64,000 nt of DNA from Fuerstiella sp041398845. GTDB taxonomy: Bacteria > Planctomycetota > Planctomycetia > Planctomycetales > Planctomycetaceae. A model generated the notes under the pieces. The model saw only the letters and a program-made list of their open reading frames with translations, made no database searches and was not told where the DNA came from. Each line of letters starts with the position of its first letter. Within the stretch, counting starts at the first letter, position 1. Shown piece after piece: positions 52,186-61,718 of the stretch. The stretch lies in NCBI GenBank assembly GCA_041398845.1, contig JAWKTZ010000006.1, positions 2,356,001 to 2,420,000 of the forward strand, given 5' to 3'. The position numbers were made by a program, and so were the translations under genes.

Positions 52186-53598
52186 ATGCTGACAGTCACC
52201 GGTCGAACATTTCGCCACTGCGACGGAGTTGCTCGTCGCACATTTCTCACTGCCGGAGCGTTCGGCTTTGGAGGTTGGTGCCTTGCCGATCTGCTGCGAG
52301 CCGAACAGGCCAGCGGGATACGAGGATCTCGCAAAGCGATCATCAACGTCCATCTGGATGGCGGGCCGCCTCAACTGGATACCATCGATCTGAAACCCAA
52401 TGCTCCGCGCGAAATTCGTGGCGAGTTCGCTCCGATTCAGACGTCGCTTCCGGGAGTTCAGATTAGTGAACTGCTGCCACAAATGGCGGCAGCGGCCGAA
52501 CGTTTTGTGTTTGTGCGAACGCTGGTTGGGTCTGACGGACGGCATCATGCGTTTCAGTGTCAGTCCGGCTTTGGTGAAAAAGATCTGGCTGCGTTCGGCG
52601 GTCGACCTGCGATGGGCTGCGTGGTGTCAAAGATGCTGGGTTCGCCGGACGATGTGACTCCGGCCTTTGTCGACCTGATGCAGGGCCGACCCCTCGTGAG
52701 GAATTCCGCTCGACCCGGTTTTCTGGGACCATCGTTCCAGCCGTTTCGTCCCGACATGTCACAGATGTTTCAGCGGGAACTGGAACAGGGAATGAAGGGC
52801 GAACTGAAACGCCTCGGCGAAGAGCAAACGGTGAGCCTCACACTGAACGAATCACTCTCGCAGACTCGACTGGACGACCGCCGTCAGTTGCTGGCCGGAC
52901 TGGACCGCATCAAACGCAAGGTTGACGCCTCGGGCATGATGGGGGCCATGGATCGCTTTCAGCAACAGGCCGTAGGAATTCTGACATCCGGAGAATTCGC
53001 TGATGCGATGGATCTGAGTCGTGAAGACCCGGCCGTGGTGGCACAATACACGGCAGCCTCATCGCATCAGGGCACTCAGTCAACGACCAGCGAAGGCCCG
53101 GACAGCACTCGCAAGTTTCTGCTGGCTCGCCGACTGGTAGAAGTCGGAGTCCGTTGCGTGAGCGTTTCGATCAGCGACTTCGATACTCATTCGTCCAACT
53201 TTGATCGCATGCGTCACCTGCTGCCGATTGTCGATCACGGTCTGGTGACTTTGGTACATGATCTGGAAGAACGAGGAATGCTGGACGACGTGTCGATCGT
53301 GGTGTGGGGGGAATTCGGCCGCACTCCGCGCATCAACGATAAGAACGGTGGTCGAGATCACTGGCCGCGCGTCGGCCCTGCTCTGCTGGCCGGTGGAGGA
53401 ATGCGGACGGGGCAGGTGATTGGTGAAACCGACCGTACTGCGGGCGCTGCGATTTCCCGCCCCGTTCACTACAAAGACATCTTCGCCTCGCTGTACCGCA
53501 ACATGGGAATCGATGCGCGGCAGGTCACACTGGACGATCCGACCGGTCGGCCACAGTATCTTCTGGATGAAGGGGAACCGCTGAGCGAGCTGAGTTGA
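52186..53598 (+). CDS. DUF1501 family protein
   Basis: 470 residues. RRTFLTAGAFGFGGWCLADL is a Tat-like signal, then IINVHLDGGPPQLDTIDLKP. The C-terminal part has SVSISDFDTHSSNFDRM, the metal-site-like VDHGLVTLVHDLEERGMLDD, and VVWGEFGRTPRIN followed by GGRDHWPRVGPALLAGGG and VHYKDIFASLYRNMGID, all DUF1501 features. Unlike the first DUF1501 gene it has no DUF1553 partner next to it. Intact. Confidence 0.9.
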   Translation: MLTVTGRTFRHCDGVARRTFLTAGAFGFGGWCLADLLRAEQASGIRGSRKAIINVHLDGGPPQLDTIDLKPNAPREIRGEFAPIQTSLPGVQISELLPQMAAAAERFVFVRTLVGSDGRHHAFQCQSGFGEKDLAAFGGRPAMGCVVSKMLGSPDDVTPAFVDLMQGRPLVRNSARPGFLGPSFQPFRPDMSQMFQRELEQGMKGELKRLGEEQTVSLTLNESLSQTRLDDRRQLLAGLDRIKRKVDASGMMGAMDRFQQQAVGILTSGEFADAMDLSREDPAVVAQYTAASSHQGTQSTTSEGPDSTRKFLLARRLVEVGVRCVSVSISDFDTHSSNFDRMRHLLPIVDHGLVTLVHDLEERGMLDDVSIVVWGEFGRTPRINDKNGGRDHWPRVGPALLAGGGMRTGQVIGETDRTAGAAISRPVHYKDIFASLYRNMGIDARQVTLDDPTGRPQYLLDEGEPLSELS

Positions 53599-53634
53599 GT
53601 TGAATGGCTGCGGTGTTGTGACACCGAACCGTCA

Positions 53635-54075
53635 TCAGTCCAGAAACTGTGCTCGTTCTTCAGGAGTGGGAAGTCGACAGGTTTCGTGTTTTCCAAACAG
53701 ACGGTAGCGCACCTTCGACACAATTCGGTAGCCCACGTCTCGCAACGGCCACGGAATCAGCCAAAGCAGTGCTCCGGCAGTCTTCCAGAAACCGCCGAGT
53801 CGCCACAGGATGCGACTCAGTGCCGTCGTCCGATAGTACAAACGGTTCTGATGATAAAACACAAACGTATTCAGATTTGTTCGCACATCGGCGGGCACAA
53901 GCTGTTCGGCGGTCGGCCCCTGTAGCGGAGCAAACTTCAAACGCCGTTGACGGTCGCGAGCCAACAGAAAATTGACCGTTTGATTGCACAGCCCGCAGAC
54001 ACCATCAAAGAAGACGATGCTGTTGGTTTGAAGAGTGTTAGATGTATCAGCGGTCACGGCATGGAAGTCTGTCAA
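53635..54075 (-). CDS. DCC-family (DUF393) thiol-disulfide oxidoreductase-like protein
   Basis: About 141-146 residues; the start is TTG 54075 or GTG 54057, as no ATG precedes the domain. The family signature DGVCGLCNQTVNFLL (DxxCxxC) follows strand IVFFDG, then RLKFAPLQGPTAEQLV, RTTALSRILWRLGGFWKTAG and YRIVSKVRYRLFGKHETCRL, the usual DUF393 ending. Predicted thioredoxin-like with a CxxC redox centre; partners unknown. Confidence 0.88.
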   Translation of the reverse strand: MTDFHAVTADTSNTLQTNSIVFFDGVCGLCNQTVNFLLARDRQRRLKFAPLQGPTAEQLVPADVRTNLNTFVFYHQNRLYYRTTALSRILWRLGGFWKTAGALLWLIPWPLRDVGYRIVSKVRYRLFGKHETCRLPTPEERAQFLD

Positions 54076-54481
54076 AGAATCATTGAGTGTTTGATGATGA
54101 GCTGCCCCATCACTGCAGCCGGATACTCGCAGCCGATGCGAACTTCATCTTCTGTCAGACACTAAACCGGCCGGACCGCCGCATCTTAACGAACCTGCCG
54201 GACAATCGTCCGCAACCGTTCAGCAGAAAGATCGAAAGCGAAGGGATTCGAGGCGTTTAGCTTAACTGACCACTGACGCACGCTGATCAGACGCTGATGA
54301 AATCGCAACGAATTCCTTCGTGCGATTCCATCAGCGTTTCATCAGCGCTGATCAGCGGTCCCAAACCCCCGCCCGTGATGTGAAAGTCATTCGAGTCTGG
54401 CCATCCTGTCGGAATCGGATTACACTCCCGGCCCAGCCCGGTTTCGGGCGGATTTCATCAGGACGACTCATCGGAATCGCC
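54076..54481. other. Gap with structured repeats
   Basis: 406 bp between divergent genes. No gene is seen. It contains a strong hairpin at 54291-54337 and a 12-bp perfect palindrome (CGCTGATCAGCG, 54346-54357); the 10-mer CGCTGATCAG also occurs at 54281. Promoters for both flanking genes must be here but are not identified. Confidence 0.6.
54291..54337. repeat. 17-bp inverted repeat hairpin
   Basis: Arms ACGCTGATGAAATCGCA and TGCGATTCCATCAGCGT match at 16 of 17 positions around a 13-base loop that is itself partly symmetric (CGAATTCCTTCG). Further ATCAGCG elements flank it on both sides. It looks like a REP-type or miniature element distinct from the CGATCTCTCCGAGTCGAG family. Confidence 0.7.
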
Positions 54482-56446
54482 ATGCCAGACGGCTCACCAG
54501 ATCCAACTGCCTCGCAACGGTCGCTGAAATCGCCGTCGTTCGTTGGCTATCTGGTGATGGGGTTTTTGACGGCCGTCAACGACAACATGTTCCGCTGGTT
54601 GATCGTGCCGATCGCCAAGTACCAGTTTGGATCGCAGCCCGGACTCACGGATGTTGAGCGTCAAACCAATGAATCACTGGTGCTGGCTCTGGGGCTGGGC
54701 AGCTTTATTCTGCCGTCGATTCTGTTTGCTCCGTGGTCCGGCTGGGTGGCCGACCGTTTCAGCAAACGATCGGCGACTGTGTGGTTGAAGATTGCGGAAT
54801 TCGTGATCATGTTGCTGGGGATCGTGGCCATCTGGTATGGCAGTCTGACCGCGATGTTTGTCGTCCTGTTTCTGACCGGAGCTCAAAGTGCTCTGCTGTG
54901 TACAGCCAAGTTCGGCATCATTCCTGAGCTTGTCGCTAAAGAAAAACTGTCCGTCGCCAACGGTCTGGCTGGACTGGTGACTCTGATCGCCGTCATCGTC
55001 GGCACAGTGGCGGGCAACGCGCTGTATTCGGTGACATCGCCGGACGGCATCCCTCGTCTGTGGATTTCCGCGACCGCGTTACTGGGAATTTCTCTTGCAG
55101 GCATCGCGGCATCGCTGATGATTGCCAAAGTGACTCCCGCCAACCCGGGTCTCAGCTTTCCTCTGAACCCCATCACCTGGTCGTGGCGAGACATCAGGCT
55201 ACTCATCGCAGACCGCCCGATTCTGCGAGTCACTCTGGGCATCGCATTTTTCTGGTCTCTGGCCGCGCTGGCTCAGTTGAACATTGACACGTTTGTCATC
55301 AACCGTCTGAATCAGACGCAGAGCGACGTCGGTACATTTCTGGCGATTCTGTCGTTGGGAGTCGGCATTGGCAGCGTTCTTGCGGGGTACTGGTCGGAAG
55401 GTCGAGTTGAACTCGGAATGGTTCCACTGGGAACTGTGCTGATGTCACTCGCCTGCGTCATCGCATTTCTGAGCGGCCATTCCGGCTGGATCTTCGGATT
55501 CTCGCTGGCGATGATCGGAGTCGGCGGAGGCCTGTTTAATGTCCCTTTGAATGCTTATGTCCAGGACCGCAGTCCTCGCGAATCACTCGGTGCCATCCTT
55601 GCGGCCGGACATCAGATCACATCGGTTGGTGTGTTGTCTGTGTCGTTTCTGTTTCCTTTGTTGCGAAACACCCTGCACTGCACTCCAGAGCAGATCTTTT
55701 TGATTGCCGGCCTGGGAACTCTGCCGATTCTGGTCTACACGGTGTGGTTGATTCCGCAGGCCACGATACGCTTTCTGGTCTGGCTGCTGACGCATACGGT
55801 CTACCGTGTTCGCATTCACGGCAAAGAAAACATTCCCGAACAAGGTGCCGCGCTGCTTGTGTGCAACCACGTGACGTGGATTGACGGAGTCCTGTTATTG
55901 CTGGCCAGTTCGCGTCCCATCCGCATGATTGCCTATGCAGACTACGTCAAAGGTGGCGTCATCGGATGGCTGTCGAACCTGTTCGAGATCATTCCGATCA
56001 AAAGCAGCGACGGACCCAAAGCACTCATCGCATCATTAAACACGGCTCGCGATGCTTTGAAGAACGGCGAACTGGTGTGCATCTTTGCAGAAGGTCAGAT
56101 TTCCCGTACCGGTGAGTTATTGAAATTCGAACGCGGTATGCTGAAGATCCTGAAAGGCACGGACGCACCTGTGCTGCCTGTTTATCTGGATGAGCTCTGG
56201 GGGAGCATCTTCAGCTACGAAGGCGGAAAGTTCTTCTGGAAGAAACCCAAATACTGGCCCTACCCCGTCACAATCAACTTTGGCAACCTGATGCCACACG
56301 AACAGACAACCGACGTGGATGTTGTACGGAACGCTGTACTGGAACTAAAGGAACAATCTGCGGCTCGGCGAGAAGCCGCCGCACCACCCACGGCCGAATC
56401 GACCGCCGCACTGGCGACGGAATCGAAGGAACCGGAGTCTGCGTAG
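54482..56446 (+). CDS. MFS lysophospholipid transporter-acyltransferase fusion (LplT-PlsC type)
   Basis: 654 residues from ATG 54482. Residues about 15-440 form a 12-helix major-facilitator transporter like LplT (YLVMGFLTAVNDNMFRWLIV, WSGWVADRFSKR). From about 440 on it is a PlsC-type acyltransferase: NHVTWIDG with H463-x4-D468, then IIPIKSSDGPKAL, CIFAEGQISRTGEL (EGxxS/T-type motif) and APVLPVYLDELWGSIF. The AMP-ligase gene follows, so together they match the Aas/LplT salvage system that takes up lysophospholipid and reacylates it at the membrane. An earlier in-frame start would add non-conserved residues. The TAG stop lies at the edge of a REP-like repeat. Confidence 0.88.
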   Translation: MPDGSPDPTASQRSLKSPSFVGYLVMGFLTAVNDNMFRWLIVPIAKYQFGSQPGLTDVERQTNESLVLALGLGSFILPSILFAPWSGWVADRFSKRSATVWLKIAEFVIMLLGIVAIWYGSLTAMFVVLFLTGAQSALLCTAKFGIIPELVAKEKLSVANGLAGLVTLIAVIVGTVAGNALYSVTSPDGIPRLWISATALLGISLAGIAASLMIAKVTPANPGLSFPLNPITWSWRDIRLLIADRPILRVTLGIAFFWSLAALAQLNIDTFVINRLNQTQSDVGTFLAILSLGVGIGSVLAGYWSEGRVELGMVPLGTVLMSLACVIAFLSGHSGWIFGFSLAMIGVGGGLFNVPLNAYVQDRSPRESLGAILAAGHQITSVGVLSVSFLFPLLRNTLHCTPEQIFLIAGLGTLPILVYTVWLIPQATIRFLVWLLTHTVYRVRIHGKENIPEQGAALLVCNHVTWIDGVLLLLASSRPIRMIAYADYVKGGVIGWLSNLFEIIPIKSSDGPKALIASLNTARDALKNGELVCIFAEGQISRTGELLKFERGMLKILKGTDAPVLPVYLDELWGSIFSYEGGKFFWKKPKYWPYPVTINFGNLMPHEQTTDVDVVRNAVLELKEQSAARREAAAPPTAESTAALATESKEPESA

Positions 56447-56467
56447 CTGGATCTCTCCGAGTCGAGC
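56446..56467 (+). repeat. REP-like unit at the transporter stop
   Basis: GATCTCTCCGAGTCGAGCA, a forward unit of the same family as at 5.6, 6.3 and 14.7 kb, starts at the TAG of the preceding gene. No clear reverse partner was found, only degenerate CGTCTCTCTGAAAC-like sequence about 60 bp on. Confidence 0.6.
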
Positions 56468-56571
56468 ACTTCCGACTCTCTGAAACCCAAGCATACTAAA
56501 TCCGTCGACGTCTCTCTGAAACAGAACACTCAACACAACACTCGCACGGACCGCATTCACAGGAACACCAT

Positions 56572-58161
56572 ATGATCCCGGCTCTCCGATTCATTCAACA
56601 GTGTCGACAGGCATGGGGCCGCACCAAGATTGCTGATTCGGCAGGCACCAGTCTGACGGGGGGCAGGCTGCTGACAGGAGCCCTGGCGTTTCACAGAGTG
56701 CTGACACGGTCCGTGCTGCAGCCTGACGAAAAGATGGTCGGCCTGCTGCTGCCTCCGTCCGCCGGCGGAGCCATTGCGAATCTGGCACTCGCGCTGGCGG
56801 GGCGCGTTTCCGTGAATCTGAACTACACGCTGAGCGACGATGTGGTTAACTTCTGCATCAAAGATGCGGGACTGGAGCGTGTGATTACCAGCAAACGCTT
56901 CATGGAAAAACGGCCCATGAAGCTGGACACCGAATTTGTGTACATGGAGGATCTGAAGGAACAGATCAGCGGACTGGACAAGGCTTTGGCGTTGGCTACA
57001 GCCAGACTGATGCCGTTCGGTATGCTGAAAAACAGGCTGGGGCTACAGCACATCAAACCCAACGATCTGATGACGATCATCTTCACCTCCGGATCCACGG
57101 GCGAACCCAAGGGTGTGATGCTGTCGCAGGAAAACATCAGTTCCAACGTCGATGCTGCCAACAACCTGCTGTGCTTTACAAAGGAGGATGTCCTGCTGGG
57201 AGTTCTCCCGTTCTTTCATTCGTTCGGCTACACCATTACGTTATGGCTGCCCTGCTGTGTTGATCCAGGAGCCGTGTACCACTTCAATCCGCTCGACGTG
57301 CGCATGGTGGCCAACCTGACCGAAAAGCACAAAGTGACCATCATCACGGCAACTCCCACGTTTCTGCGTTCGTATATGAAACGCTGTGATACCGAAACGA
57401 TGAAGACATTAAATCTGGTTGTTGTCGGTGCGGAAAAAATGCCGCCGGAACTTCGCGACGCATGGAAACAAAAGTACGGCTTCGAACCGACGGAAGGCTA
57501 CGGTGCCACAGAAACGTCACCTCTGGCGGCCGTGAATGTTCCCGTCAATCGATGTAGCCAGCCGGGAGTTGTGATGACAAAACCCGGAACCGTTGGCAAG
57601 GCCATCCCGGGAACTCAGGCCGCCGTATTCCATCCTGAAACCGGTGAACAACTGGGAGTGAACGAAGAAGGCATGCTGCGCATCAAAGGCAGCAACATCA
57701 TGCTCGGTTATCTGAACCAGCCGGAAAAAACGGCTGAAGTCATCAAAGATGGCTGGTACGAAACCGGCGATGTGGCGCGCATTGATAACGACGGCTTCAT
57801 CGAAATTACGGGTCGACAAAGTCGGTTCTCAAAAATCGGCGGAGAAATGGTTCCGCACATCCGCATCGAACAGGAACTGACTCGCATCATCGACGATGAC
57901 CTGACCGACGAACCGGAAATCCTGTGTGCCGTGACCGCCGTCCCGGATGAAAAGAAAGGGGAACGCCTGATCGTGCTGCACAAGCCCTTCAAAAAGCCCA
58001 TTGCTCAGGTACTGGATGAACTGAAAGCCGCAGGTCTACCCAACCTGTGGATTCCCTCGACAGATAGTTTTCTGGAAATGGAAAACGTCCCTCTGTTGGG
58101 CACAGGCAAGCTCGATCTGAAAGCCGTCAAGGAGACGGCTATGGAACGGTTTGGAAAATAG
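56572..58161 (+). CDS. AMP-dependent acyl ligase (acyl-ACP synthetase part of an Aas system)
   Basis: 529 residues. Adenylate-forming enzyme with the P-loop-like FTSGSTGEPKGVMLS (near residue 172), a later GYGATETSPLAAVN, and YETGDVARIDNDGFIEITGR with the hinge and KIGGEMV ending; the C-terminal catalytic Lys is in GTGKLDLKAVKE. It activates a fatty acid to acyl-AMP and passes it to CoA or ACP. Placed 125 bp behind the MFS-acyltransferase gene, it supplies the missing ligase half of E. coli Aas, where acyltransferase and ligase are one protein. Confidence 0.9.
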   Translation: MIPALRFIQQCRQAWGRTKIADSAGTSLTGGRLLTGALAFHRVLTRSVLQPDEKMVGLLLPPSAGGAIANLALALAGRVSVNLNYTLSDDVVNFCIKDAGLERVITSKRFMEKRPMKLDTEFVYMEDLKEQISGLDKALALATARLMPFGMLKNRLGLQHIKPNDLMTIIFTSGSTGEPKGVMLSQENISSNVDAANNLLCFTKEDVLLGVLPFFHSFGYTITLWLPCCVDPGAVYHFNPLDVRMVANLTEKHKVTIITATPTFLRSYMKRCDTETMKTLNLVVVGAEKMPPELRDAWKQKYGFEPTEGYGATETSPLAAVNVPVNRCSQPGVVMTKPGTVGKAIPGTQAAVFHPETGEQLGVNEEGMLRIKGSNIMLGYLNQPEKTAEVIKDGWYETGDVARIDNDGFIEITGRQSRFSKIGGEMVPHIRIEQELTRIIDDDLTDEPEILCAVTAVPDEKKGERLIVLHKPFKKPIAQVLDELKAAGLPNLWIPSTDSFLEMENVPLLGTGKLDLKAVKETAMERFGK

Positions 58162-58226
58162 CAGGCACGGCCGTTTCCAGGGGATGACGTGCTCCGTTGG
58201 GAAGTCGGCACCACGCGCCTTTGGTC

Positions 58227-59510
58227 TTATCGGAACCCGACTTCGCTTGAGACCATTGCATTGCGATCGTCCGTCAACGTGATGATCCATGTGTTGGCCT
58301 CCGATGGAAGGCCGGTGGCTGCCACCGTTCCGTCAGAAATCTGACCGTCGATCTTCTCCCATTTTCGAGCAGATCTCAGGCCCGTTTCGGTGGTGTAATG
58401 CAGTTCCGCTTTGACGATTGGGTGCGCAGATTCGAACGGAACCGTGACGGTCCAATCATTGCTGACAGTTATCGGGCCGACCTTCGCCAGGGGGGATTCA
58501 TCCTTCAGAATCGAATCGATGAAGATCTGAATTTCAGCAGGCTCCCAGCCAGGCGGGTGACCATGCCTCATGTGTGGCTGAATGCGAATTGTGCGGGAGC
58601 CCTGCACCAAAGAATACGACTTTGCGTAGCTGTCCAGCACATAGTGGACGTCGTGCGTGCCGTTGACCCACAGAGTCGGCACCGTGCATTTTTTCAGATG
58701 ACTGCCAGGGTCATAGGCCGCGACCCATGCGTCGCGGCGGTCTCCCAGGTTGTCGATCGCGGGCTTCTGCACGGATTCGCCTTCGTGCAGAAACCCGCAA
58801 CCATAGACAGGAACGGCGGCCTTGAAGCGGTCGTCCAGTGAAGCGGTCAGGCACGTTATGTAACCGCCCCAACTGATGCCTGTGACTGCGGTGCGATCCG
58901 CGTCGACCTCAGGAAAGCTGCGAAGCAACGTGTGAGCACGCATTACGTTCGCGACGGCGTGGTAAGGCCAGTCGTCCTCAACCGTTCCCCCGATGCTGTC
59001 GAACTTTTCCGTATGCCCGTCTGCAACTCCGCCCTTGGCGAGTCGCACGCGGTCCTCACGTTTGTGACCAGTATGTGGTTTCAGGTTTCCGGCATCATCG
59101 AACTCCGGTGCGGGAGGTCGACGACCACCAAGATCCATCGCGATGGCTGCATAGCCTCGGTTTGCCCACATCCAGACCCAGTCCGCGAACGCCGTCCCGC
59201 CGCCTCCATGGATCAGGACGATGCCCGGGAACTTTTCGTCACCGTTTGATTTTCCGAGCGTCTTCGGTGATGCGTAGAACGCGAACACTTCGGTGACTTC
59301 GCCATTGATGCGTTCGCCTTCGTAAATCAGCGATTGAATCTTCGCGGTCCTGTCTTCGATTCGAAAACCCGGCACGTCCGATTTCAGGCGTTCGATGGGC
59401 CAGACACCGGGAGTCTCACCAGGTGTTTCGTCGCTGGCACGCGCGAATCGACTTCCCGCAGTCATCGAAATCAATACGACGAGGACCAACTGAACCGTGA
59501 GCGTAGGCAT
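58227..59510 (-). CDS. Secreted alpha/beta hydrolase (acetyl-xylan esterase or prolyl-oligopeptidase-like)
   Basis: 427 residues from ATG 59510, which gives a signal peptide (MPTLTVQLVLVVLISMTAGSRFARA). The hydrolase domain has FPGIVLIHGGGGTAFADWVW (oxyanion), YAAIAMDLGGRRPP, nucleophile elbow GISWGGYITCL, WVNGTHDVHYVLDSYAKSY (Asp region) and MRHGHPPGWEP (His). A C-terminal beta domain of about 85 residues (VSNDWTVTVPFESAHPIVKA ...) follows. It should cleave esters on carbohydrate or act as a peptidase; context does not decide. Divergent from the BNR gene. Confidence 0.82.
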   Translation of the reverse strand: MPTLTVQLVLVVLISMTAGSRFARASDETPGETPGVWPIERLKSDVPGFRIEDRTAKIQSLIYEGERINGEVTEVFAFYASPKTLGKSNGDEKFPGIVLIHGGGGTAFADWVWMWANRGYAAIAMDLGGRRPPAPEFDDAGNLKPHTGHKREDRVRLAKGGVADGHTEKFDSIGGTVEDDWPYHAVANVMRAHTLLRSFPEVDADRTAVTGISWGGYITCLTASLDDRFKAAVPVYGCGFLHEGESVQKPAIDNLGDRRDAWVAAYDPGSHLKKCTVPTLWVNGTHDVHYVLDSYAKSYSLVQGSRTIRIQPHMRHGHPPGWEPAEIQIFIDSILKDESPLAKVGPITVSNDWTVTVPFESAHPIVKAELHYTTETGLRSARKWEKIDGQISDGTVAATGLPSEANTWIITLTDDRNAMVSSEVGFR

Positions 59511-59727
59511 AGGAACTCCGTTGAATGGCGGGTGAATCTTAACTGGCGCTGCATTTGAACTGATGAATGCCGGAAGGGCCGACAAACGGCCTGTGCGGAC
59601 GATGGTCGAAAAGGTCCGGGATTTTCCGGAGACGACCGACATGTGACGCCCGCTGGATTCCATCACGAATCCGATGCACGTTATATTAGAACGACAAGCA
59701 GTTTCGAAACCACCTGGAAACGACGCG

Positions 59728-60834
59728 ATGCCGACAATCCTCAATAAAGCCGTTCGCCGCTGTTCACGGATCTGTATCCTGCTCGTCCAAATCGTTTCGT
59801 TGGCAGTACCGGCGCTCAGTGCAGATCATCAACAGGTCGTTGCTGTGACGGACGTGTGTGCATGGCCGAATCTGACATTGATGCCGGATGGAATGATCGT
59901 CGCCATTCTGTTCAATCAGCCAACACATGGGCAGGCTGAAGGCGATATCGAATGCTGGGCCAGCCCCGACGGCGTAAAATGGGAACGACGCAGTACCGTC
60001 ACAGATCACGCACCAAATACAATTCGGATGAATCACGCCGCAGGTCTGGCCGGCAACGGAGACCTGGTTGTCCTGTGTTCGGGCTGGACGAACGAGAAAC
60101 AGGCAGAGAGACCCAAACAGATCCCGTTTCGCGATGCTGTTCTGAGTCCCTGGGTCCTGCGTTCGAGTGATGGGGGGCGCACGTGGCAGAAGCGTGAGCA
60201 GTTTCCGAAAGCAGACGCCTGCTGGACAGAGTTTATTCCGTTCGGCGATATCTGGGTCGGAGACGACGCGGCGCTGCATACCTCATGTTATCAGGGAGAA
60301 TACAAAGATCCGTCGACAACGTTTCAGACAAAAAGCTGGCGATCATGGCATTTTCGCAGTGACGACGATGGTCTCACATGGAAGCCTGTCTCCATCATCG
60401 GTCTGACTCATAATGAAACCAACATCTTTCCGCTCGGAGGAAAGTCATGGCTCGCAGCAGCACGCACGGTCAACATGACAGTTATTCGAAGTGATGATAA
60501 CGGTGCGACCTGGGGAGAACCAATGTCTGTCACCGAACGCAACGAGATCAACGGTCACCTGACCCGGCTACAGGATGACCGGCTGCTGCTGAGCTACGGC
60601 GTTCGCGTCAAAGGGCAGCGTGGTGTGTGTGCAAAGCTGAGCCACGACGATGGCAGATCATGGGGGGAGCCGATTCGTCTGGCTCACGCCGAGGCCGAAG
60701 CCGACTGCGGGTATCCGTCCAGCGTGCAGCGAGCTGACGGGAACATCGTCACAGCCTGGTATTCCAGACAAGCGCCCCATCACGACGGCTATCACATGGG
60801 TGTCACCATCTGGTCCGCTCCGCTCGAACCGTAA
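59728..60834 (+). CDS. Secreted BNR/Asp-box sialidase-like propeller
   Basis: 368 residues from ATG 59728 with a signal peptide (CILLVQIVSLAVPALSA). Four Asp-boxes are visible: SSDGGRTW, SDDDGLTW, SDDNGATW and SHDDGRSW, spaced through a six-bladed propeller as in sialidases and related glycan-binding proteins. NEINGHLTRLQDDRLLLSYG and CGYPSSVQRADGNIVTAWYS are typical. I did not verify the full Arg triad and Tyr/Glu pair of true sialidases, so the activity is open. Confidence 0.85.
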   Translation: MPTILNKAVRRCSRICILLVQIVSLAVPALSADHQQVVAVTDVCAWPNLTLMPDGMIVAILFNQPTHGQAEGDIECWASPDGVKWERRSTVTDHAPNTIRMNHAAGLAGNGDLVVLCSGWTNEKQAERPKQIPFRDAVLSPWVLRSSDGGRTWQKREQFPKADACWTEFIPFGDIWVGDDAALHTSCYQGEYKDPSTTFQTKSWRSWHFRSDDDGLTWKPVSIIGLTHNETNIFPLGGKSWLAAARTVNMTVIRSDDNGATWGEPMSVTERNEINGHLTRLQDDRLLLSYGVRVKGQRGVCAKLSHDDGRSWGEPIRLAHAEAEADCGYPSSVQRADGNIVTAWYSRQAPHHDGYHMGVTIWSAPLEP

Positions 60835-60905
60835 TCGCTGATGTGTGTGACGGATGTCCAGACCAGGAGAGCCAGTCACAGGTGTTTTGACGAAGTAGAA
60901 AACAA

Positions 60906-61718
60906 TTACACTGTGCAGATGCTGCGGAGACGAAAGATGATGCCGCCGATTGTCCACGCGGCCATGGCGATCGACATCAGGATGCAAACATCTGTCCACG
61001 GAAACGTGCCCGTCTGAATGATCAACGCCGGACGGTAATATTCCATGATGCTCAGGAACGACACGGCCTTTGCCGGTTCCCAGAACTGTGCGAGGAAGTT
61101 CAGCAGAAAAGACGCCAGCAGAATGGCGAACATGATGCCGATGGCTCGACCGCGTCGGTCGCTGCTGGCAGAAACCAGAAACGCCAGACCGCCAACGGCC
61201 AGATAGACGGCCATCAGATTTGCCAGCACGCTGAGCACGGCGAATGACTCGGGCCTCATTTTGGGCTGCAGTGATGAGGATGCGAGCAGGTGTCCAGAGA
61301 AACCGACCAGAAGAATCACACCGCCGCTGATGACCCAGCCGATTGTTTCGCTGATGTAGAGTTTCCAGCGCGATACAGGCAGGCTCAGCAGAAAGTCGAC
61401 ACTGCCGCGATCTATTTCTCCCGCAGGCATGCGCGTGCAGTACATCAGTTCGTGTGCCCAGATCAACGCTAACACCGATGGGTGAACCCACAGGAAGGCC
61501 TGCATCATCTGAGCTGAAAAACCGTCGCCCGGGTCCATGCCGAGCAATGCCGTGATAATCGGTTTGACAAACGGCAGTTTCTCAAACACTCGATCGATGT
61601 CGCCCAGCACTTTCGGTAACAATGCTGTGAGCAGTCCCATAATGACGGCCAGCCCTATGCTGAAGAACAGCACCGGCCAGCGGACTTCCATGAAGATTTT
61701 GCGGAGCAGTCCGGTCAT
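60906..61718 (-). CDS. ABC-2 type transporter permease
   Basis: 270 residues with about six membrane helices (WPVLFFSIGLAVIMGLLTAL, ISGGVILLVGFSGHLL, LSVLANLMAVYLAVGGLAFL, IGIMFAILLASFLLNFL, AMAAWTIGGIIF). The CTRMPAGEIDRGSVDFLLSLPVSRW stretch before the third helix is the usual ABC-2 (NatB/exporter) element. Its start overlaps the stop of the ATPase gene, which lies upstream in the transcript. Substrate unknown. Confidence 0.88.
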   Translation of the reverse strand: MTGLLRKIFMEVRWPVLFFSIGLAVIMGLLTALLPKVLGDIDRVFEKLPFVKPIITALLGMDPGDGFSAQMMQAFLWVHPSVLALIWAHELMYCTRMPAGEIDRGSVDFLLSLPVSRWKLYISETIGWVISGGVILLVGFSGHLLASSSLQPKMRPESFAVLSVLANLMAVYLAVGGLAFLVSASSDRRGRAIGIMFAILLASFLLNFLAQFWEPAKAVSFLSIMEYYRPALIIQTGTFPWTDVCILMSIAMAAWTIGGIIFRLRSICTV

